Shown here: positions 57,360 to 64,000 of the stretch, piece after piece
Numbering within the stretch: position 1 is the stretch's first letter
Layout: every line of letters begins with the position of its first letter
Source of the DNA: Siderastrea siderea
Lineage: Eukaryota > Cnidaria > Anthozoa > Scleractinia > Rhizangiidae
NCBI GenBank assembly: GCA_964030785.1
Contig: OZ034970.1
Location: 15,765,911 to 15,829,910 of the forward strand
Direction: 5' to 3'
Length of the DNA: 64,000 nt
The notes under the pieces: generated by a model
Told to the model about the DNA's origin: nothing
Seen by the model: the letters and a program-made list of their open reading frames with translations, nothing else
The model's database searches: none
Made by a program: the position numbers and the translations under genes

Positions 57360-59529
57360 GTAAAGAACTCTTACCTCTGCAAGAAAACTAGTTAAAACTT
57401 AAATATAAACAAAATAGGAAACAATGAGAAGAAACAATATTTCTGCATCAATGTTTCCTATATAGCTCACCCACGCCTGTAGACTCCAGCATCAGTGAAA
57501 ATTGCATTGGCCATACCAAAAAAAAAAAAACGACAACAAGAAAAAAACATAGGCATGCGGTGCATGTAGAACCGGTGACGTTTCCTTTTTTATCACTTGT
57601 CACACGTCACTTAAATTTGTATGTGAGTGAGCAGAAACTTGTCCGACGGAAATACACCGCAACTCTGCCTTCATTAGGCTCAAATCTTCTGATTTTCTGG
57701 GGAACGCTTCCCATGTTCTCGGATCCGGGTGTATTCGCACGCAGACAAAGTATTGCGTGACTTGGGTCACGTTTCACCGAGATCCCGCTGAAAGCCGTTT
57801 ATAATTGTTCCTCTCTTTCTTGCGGTATATTTTTATTACAATATTTAACTGCCTGTAGGCTGGAGTTTGGTTTAATGCCGACAGTTAAAGGGGTATTTTC
57901 TCTTTTCGCAAGTCTTGAGAGCAACAGAAAATCTTTTGGTAAATTTCTGCTAGACAGTTTGAGCGCAGTCAGCTTTGATCACACTTCAACTTCAAGCGAA
58001 GCGGCGAACAAAATATTTGTTTATATTTCTCAATTCATCTTCGAGGTTACCTGTTTTCAGATAAAAGCTCGGTAACTGCGTCGAAAAAATAGAGCTGAAC
58101 TTGGCCGTTGCCACTAAATCTCTCAAATCTATCGTTCGAAAACTACCGAAACATTAAAATCCCCTCGCTCCTACAGGAGTAATAAATTTTACTAACGTGT
58201 CAAAACCCCCAAACCTGCTTGCTTCCCTGGCGCTATCACGGCGTGGAAATTATAAAAGAAAACGAATATAAACCAAATATGCATGGGAGTTCGCGAACCA
58301 AGTCCAGTTGGTTGTCTTGCGTTCTCTTTTTCGGACATTTGTATCACTTGGGATCGGGAAAGTACACGTAGCAAAGACACCCTGGCAAACCTCAGTCCAC
58401 AAAAACACGCATTCACCACCGGGTGATTCGAAGCAAAATAAAGTACGCCCTAGTTTATCGAGATCAAATTCAAACACTTAACTCACTGGTTAACAAGGAG
58501 GACAGAAACAAACTACATGTGCATGAATTTGCGAAGTAAGTGGAACTGATTCGTTGCGGCCAAATAGACGACTTCGTCTTGAGTATAAAGTGTCAGTTGT
58601 TGCTGTGGAAATTTGTTCCACGGTTAATTAAGTAAACAGAGTAAACGCAGCTAGGATTGCAACGTGAAAAATTCCTGCCGGACGTTAAATATACAAAGTA
58701 TACGAGGTAAAATTAAATAGTTTTTGTCGACCGAGACGGCCAAATCCAAACAATTCAAAGCCCGGGGGACGAGCTCCCATCTTTAGGCTGTGTGGGTATG
58801 TGCCCTCAGTACGCTAAGTGTTTCAGTGTCCTGGTGGCACACCCCTACCCAACATGTCACAGATTACCCTCCACCCCCCGTCTCATAGAAGAAACACAGA
58901 CATAAGCAACGTTGTTTTCGGTTTACAGCAAGTCAACGGTTAAAAATGAAACAACGACAAAAAGTAAACAAACAACGGAAAAAAAACAAACAAACAAAAG
59001 CATTAACTATCACTTAGTACCGGAACACTTTTTCTAACACTTACTACTTGTGCATCCAAAAAACGACGCAGTTGCTTTTTCGTTTGTGTCACGGAAGGAA
59101 AGTATTTTTTATGGTCCAGAGTTTCGCAGTTCGTGGGTTACAACAACGACAATGACAACCAGAACAACAACCTTTTTAGAGATAAATTAGTTTTACATGT
59201 ATCTGCTGTTCCCACACTGGCAGGGTAGGTCGATGCAGCTGTTTTTAACTTTGATGTAAAAAGGAACTCTTCGTAATCTCAATTCAACCCCTTAGTCGGT
59301 AGATGAAATTTTGAAGTCGGAACAAATAAAAGCAACTCAATGGATCTTACATAAGTGCTTAGAGAAACAAACGTAACCCAACGAAGTAATGGTTTGACGT
59401 CATACGCATGGTTCCTCATTTAACCCATCGGATTGCACATTATATGATAACATTTTTTGAAGAAATATGGAAACATGGCCTCAGTTAATCAGTGAGTTCG
59501 TTCACAAAAGTTATTTTGTTTGTTTGTAG

Positions 59530-59718
59530 AGTGATCGATCTTGGTGTGATGACTCCATGTGAAAAGATTCTGCAGACAGCAATTAAGGAAAAAGCTGATA
59601 TTATTGGATTGTCAGGATTGATAACACCGTCGTTAGACGAAATGATTCATGTGGCCAGAGAAATGGAAAGACAAGGACTCAAAATCCCACTGCTTATCGG
59701 AGGTGCCACGACTTCAAG
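59530..59718 (+). pseudogene. MTR: methionine synthase, block B exon 6
   Basis: Encodes [15 protein letters not shown]...[18 protein letters not shown]...[11 protein letters not shown], the second half of the cobalamin-binding Rossmann domain, including the S-x-L and GG motifs. Acceptor GTTTGTAG, donor AAG-GTAGAG (phase 2). The following KTHTAVKIAP exon is not visible to 64,000, so the gene either continues beyond the window or is truncated. Confidence 0.92.
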
Positions 59719-59748
59719 GTAGAGCCGAACTTCCGCCTTCCGGATACC

Positions 59749-59773
59749 GCCTCCCCCCCCCCCCCCCCCCCCA
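59749..59773 (+). repeat. poly-C tract
   Basis: About two dozen C residues shortly after the last MTR exon; a difficult place for sequencing. Confidence 0.95.
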
Positions 59774-61637
59774 ATTATAACAGTATCAATTTTTACACAA
59801 GTTTTTAAATGGAGCACTAGGTAGACGCTGTCTTAAGTTGGCATTCAGTCTTTTGTGTTCGTTCAAAAATGGATATTTAACACCGTTTGTACTTTCGTCC
59901 ACATGTTGGCAGTAGGGACCCTAAGCATTCACTACGGCGACGGAAACAGAACGTCACAAAACTCTGATAGGTTTAACGAGAAGCACAATGACTTTGCACG
60001 TGCTTTCACCTTCTTTGCAAAATAGCAGCGCGAAAAAACCAAGTTAACGGAGAATGTTTTCTTTCCTCTGTATGAATTTAAATGTGTTGATGATTTGTAG
60101 GAGTTGCCTTCGTGGTTTCTTAAAGTCCCTGTTCAAACAGTTGAAAACGCACTAAAAATGGAGATGGGTGTAAACGCTGCCCAAGGATTTTTTTTTAATA
60201 AAAAGATTTATCGCTTGCAATTGTCATTTTCAACGAGGCTTGAGAAGCGCAACTATTTCTGTTAACTAGAGGCTTGAGGCAAACCCACCAGTTAATCGAG
60301 TAAATCCATTTACCGAGTCACAACCGAGCCCGAGTCAAATCCGAGTCCGAGTCAGCAGACCGAGTCACTGGTCAGCGGTATAGCTCCCCAACTTCGAACA
60401 AAGATGGCGAGTCGATGGCGAGTGGTAAGCTAAGTGCGTTTGTTGAAATCTTGTTCTTTAATTTATGAATGTGGTATTAAATTAGTTTACAAAAGGCTGA
60501 ACGACTTTTCTTTGCATTTATTTTGTGTTGTAAACATCAATTGACGCAGAACTGACGGTCTTTTTTTTCTGGACAGATTTCAAGGACAGAGACGTGATCA
60601 AATCTCGAGGTAAAGTCATGGAAAGACAGGATAGGTTTTGTATTCTTTTTCCTGTTGTAACCAGCAAAACAATGTTTGTCCTTGATCCTTGACTTTTCTC
60701 AGACTCCTGATTTAACAGCTCAAATTCAGTGATAGACGTGATAGATTTGATTCCGGGGCTCCCAGGGGATTTGACTATCAACAGGATTGACACGTTGTTA
60801 ATGACATTAGCTCTACTTTTTTTTAATTTAAAAGTAGTCGAGACAAATGCAGAACGAGCACATGATTTTCCTTTTTCCCTCTCCTTCCCCGAAACACGTT
60901 TGAAGAGAAGGTCTGATGATATCATCAGACTTCTTTTTAGGGCAGATGGGGTACACGGTAGAATTGTTCCTTAAAGAATTTTCATTCATTAGAAGAATCC
61001 TAACAGTTCTGTCCAAGATGTATGTATTAATATGAGGGCACTGGTTTATGAGGTCATCCAACGTTGTGTCACTCTCTTGGAGTGCATGATGTTTAACTCA
61101 AATAATTTTTGTTTGTAGTGACGGTAGTGATGAGGATTTATTAGAGTCAATTTTCACGGTTACAACAAAATGTGGCAAAAGATGCCCCAATGGTAAGCAG
61201 CGAGCCATTGCACACATACTGTAAAGTCTACTTCTCTTTCAATTTTGGTGTATCTCACAATACATGTGCTAGTATCTCCGAAGACGATAAAGAAATGAAT
61301 AACTAACAAATTTAAGTATCTTGAATGAAATAAATTAAGAAAATATTTGTAGAATATTTAAGTTGTAATCTGAAAATTGTGTAGTTTGTTGACAGCGGTA
61401 CACAGTAAAATGGTATCTCCATGGATCAAAAGCCCATTTAATTATAGAAAGAATAATTTAGTCTTTCTATCTGGGCCAACGAACATGTTCTCATACCGGA
61501 TTCTGCTTCCATTTTTGGTTTTCCTTCCACCATTGGCAGCCACAGTCCATGCAGGATGTTTCATTTAAATTTCATTTATCAATGACTTTAATAGTTGCTG
61601 CAATTATTTATTTTGGTATTAGATAGATGATGTGATA

Positions 61638-62243
61638 GTCAAAATACTCAGCGCGTTCCGCTTATTATTTGGGAATGACTTTCATTAATCGGGAATGGAT
61701 TGCGTTATTGGAATCAAAATTCCACTTTCAAATTGAATATTGTAATGTTACAATGGTAGCCTTGTTCCAAATAAGGAATGCTGATTGGTTTATTATTGAC
61801 ATGAGGCGAATGTTCACGTGCAAGTAGCAGACTGTTGGCGGCTTGACCTATCTGACTTGATTTGTGTTCGCTCAACAAAATATTTTATCGCAAATACTTT
61901 TAAAAGTGAAGAAGCAGTCTATTGCAATAAAACTGTGAAGAATAATTTCTTAAAAACAAGTCTGCGGTAAATGCACAAGAAATATTCCTGAAAATTGAGA
62001 AAAATTCCCTGTAATGTCAAACCGATTGAAACCAACAGCCGCCAACGGTTTCGTATTTCGCGTGTGAACTTTTGGTTTATGTAAGTAACAACCCAATCAA
62101 CATTCGTTATTTCGAATGAGTCTACCGTTGGAAGATTTCAATCTTCAATTTGAAAATGGAATTTTGATTCCAATAATGCAATCCGTTCCCGAGTAATGAA
62201 AATCATTCCTAAATAATGAGCGGAACGCACTGAGTATTTTGAC
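61638..62243. mobile_element. 606-bp mariner-like MITE, TA-flanked
   Basis: GTCAAAATACTCAGCGCGTT at the left is mirrored by AACGCACTGAGTATTTTGAC at the right; the arms extend about 105 bases. TA abuts both ends, as for Tc1/mariner insertions. No transposase. Confidence 0.87.
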
Positions 62244-62245
62244 TA

Positions 62246-63834
62246 TAAGAATTCATTTTATTGTTTCGTTTTATTGCTGAAGTAATAATAACATTAAAAT
62301 AAATTTTAATTTTAATTTCATAGCAGACAAGTCACGCAACCGACTCTTGAAGGGTACAAAAAGGCCATCCATATACAGTGGACAAAGAAAGAGAAAGGAG
62401 AAAAGGAGAAAAGGAGAAAGGGAAAAGAAAGAGAATAAATGGCTGTATATATGTAAAAATAATACTGTGTTGCTAGTAGAAGATTATCCACGGTTTTAAA
62501 CGACTCCTTTTATTTAACAATCATCGCAGGGAGTGTAGACGTTCAAAATGTAAATTACAGAGTAGCGTTAGCAAGTGAAAGGCAAATGTTAATTCAAATC
62601 AAAGAAATACATTTACCCAGTGGCGTCTCACAGTTCTTCTGACTAGCAAGTCGTAAAGTTGTAAATGACATCTATGACGTCATCGTATTATACTAATTAC
62701 GAAATGTTCGAAAGTTGCGGCCTTAATTAGCTTGCGCTATATAAATTACATATTTAGTAATACAAATACTATGAAGAAAATAAAACTTGTTTTTCATCAG
62801 TTTCATTAATTATTTAATAAGCTTGTAAAATAACATGCATTGTACCACGACCTACACTGACCAACTAAAAATAAAATGTTACAGCAATCATTGAGATATG
62901 GAAAGTTTCTCCATTTTCAGGGTTGTGACAAGTAGGTGGGATCAAGGATAATAGGGGTGTAATAGACTCTTCTTCTATTTGAAACCCCAGTAGAACAAAA
63001 AGCTTTGTTTTGCCCGGCTAACCTCGTGGCCTACTCTGGCAAGGCAAACTGAATCTTGTTTTTACTCAAATTCATTGGTTCCAAGGCAGAGGCCATGGGC
63101 TCAGAATTAGCACTATAATATTCTACCTTGGGTATTGTTCTTCATGCTATGGTAATAAGGTATGGGGAATCGCTCTGGCCTGGGACAAGCCTGAGACCAG
63201 GCAAAAGTAGAAGCGGACAGGATCAAGCCCGACTTACTCGTTGAGTGGGAGGGTGGGTCGCCAACCTCTTCACTTTCGCGGCCTTAGAGAGTAATGCGGT
63301 GGAACAAGTCTAATTTCCTTGGCAGTACGAGAGGACAGAAGGCAATTGATGTGATTTTCAAACTTGGTATTTTAAAAATAACAGCTCGTGTGACAGCGAT
63401 TTAAAACTTGCGATTGCGCGAACTAGAAACCCATCATGTGGGACACTGCGCAATCAAAACGTCGTTCTAATTTATAACCTGTTGGATTCTGCAAAAAAGC
63501 TAAATCATGCCAGCTAGGAATCAGTGAGAAAGGAATTAAAAAGAATCTACTTTCGTGCAAAAATCGCCCGGCCGGTAGGAATCCCTGCAAACCAAGTGTA
63601 AATCAGTTGGTATTGAGGCCTCACTAGGACGATCGATGGCTTTTCACACTTCAGCTGTCTAAAAACAATTTTAGCAACATATCTTTGCATTACCGCCGTA
63701 TTCCCACTTGTAAGGCCTCCTGATCCTCAGACAGATCCGACAGACAAACATGATCCAAAATGGCGATCAGCAAGATGGTTCTTTACTGGAGGTTCTTTCC
63801 CAGTATTTTCGTCATTTACAAACCGCTGTCCAAT
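62246..63834. other. non-coding stretch
   Basis: Purine-rich run (62,387-62,435) and otherwise unremarkable sequence; no gene recognised. Confidence 0.4.
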
Positions 63835-64000
63835 GACTCGGTCAATTTGACTCGGACTCGGATTTGACTCGGACTCGGATTTGACTCGGACTCGGACTTG
63901 ACTCGGTCAACCGATGAACTCACCAGTAATCCGCAACTTTCTTTTGTTTGTTGATTTATAAAAAACCCTGATCAAACCTTTAAAGATGATTTTCTTGTTT

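Larger units (their letters stand above)
60285..63915. mobile_element. possible 3.6-kb element with GACTCG inverted minisatellite ends
   Basis: CCGAGTC hexamer repeats at 60,319-60,366 are mirrored by GACTCGG repeats at 63,835-63,906. Next to each is a shared segment (CGAGTCACTGGTCAGCGGT and, reversed, CGAGTCATTGGACAGCGGT). This repeats the design of the proven element at 32,743-34,131. Exact ends and target duplication could not be fixed. The interior contains a later MITE and no secure gene. Confidence 0.6.

Noticed and set aside
60404..60424. possible first exon ATGGCGAGTCGATGGCGAGT before GTAAGC
   Set aside because: Its phase does not fit the exon-like segment at 61,119-61,192, and no coherent protein results.
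61119..61192. exon-like segment reading DGSDEDLLESIFTVTTKCGK
   Set aside because: Good splice-like borders, but no partner exon in phase and no recognised domain; not enough to call.
63320..63345. AGTACGAGAGGAC resembling the sarcin-ricin loop of large-subunit rRNA
   Set aside because: Only about 13 bases match, and neighbouring sequence does not resemble rRNA; taken as chance.

Overview
The window is animal nuclear DNA, most probably from an anthozoan cnidarian (stony-coral type). The evidence is spliced genes with GT-AG introns, AT-rich intergenic DNA full of short inverted-repeat transposons, tRNA-derived SINEs, CR1/L2-like LINE pieces, and a secreted protein that joins cysteine-rich modules to thrombospondin type 1 repeats (TSRs). 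No bacterial-style operons, rRNA or CRISPR arrays are present. The species assignment is inference.

Layout. 0.75-9 kb: a hAT-like MITE, two pieces of one LINE type (reverse transcriptase at 3.5 kb, C-terminus and 3' tail at 6.1-6.9 kb), an inverted-repeat element between them, and microsatellites. 9.9-14.2 kb, minus strand: the best intact gene, six phase-compatible exons encoding a signal peptide, a Cys-rich region and four TSRs. An orphan TSR exon lies far away at 52.1 kb. 17.3-29.1 kb: a diverged tandem array of roughly 3.1-3.3-kb units. Paralogous units show the empty sites of several later insertions, including a GC-ended hAT-like MITE, an element with TGCTCGC repeats at its ends, a SINE pair and a TTAA-flanked MITE.

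Methionine synthase (MTR). The last five exons (AdoMet-binding activation domain and stop codon) are at 31.97-35.88 kb. Six exons of the earlier cobalamin-binding region are at 52.89-59.72 kb on the same strand, so the order is permuted. The first block has an in-frame TAG at an exon end. The second has a one-base frameshift and a lost splice acceptor. I read them as two partial or pseudogenised copies, with assembly or base errors as the alternative.

Between the MTR blocks lies the most interesting object: a 10.96-kb segment (37,292-48,254) bounded by perfect 20-plus-bp terminal inverted repeats, a TTATTA direct repeat on both sides, and TGATCCC repeats near both ends. It looks like a large DNA transposon. 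On its minus strand it carries a decayed, intron-poor ORF of about 1,150 codons with zinc-binding Cys/His clusters and a DP-x-H-x-x-K-x-x-R motif, and three spliced exons of an arginine/serine-rich protein. The plus strand has a possible Crypton/DUF3504-like exon. The large ORF is split by a 2.3-kb TTAA-targeting element with about 556-bp inverted arms; removing that element restores the reading frame at the junction.

Most remaining sequence is intron or intergenic DNA rich in decayed repeats. Coordinates of exons are from visible splice signals and reading-phase agreement, not from transcripts.
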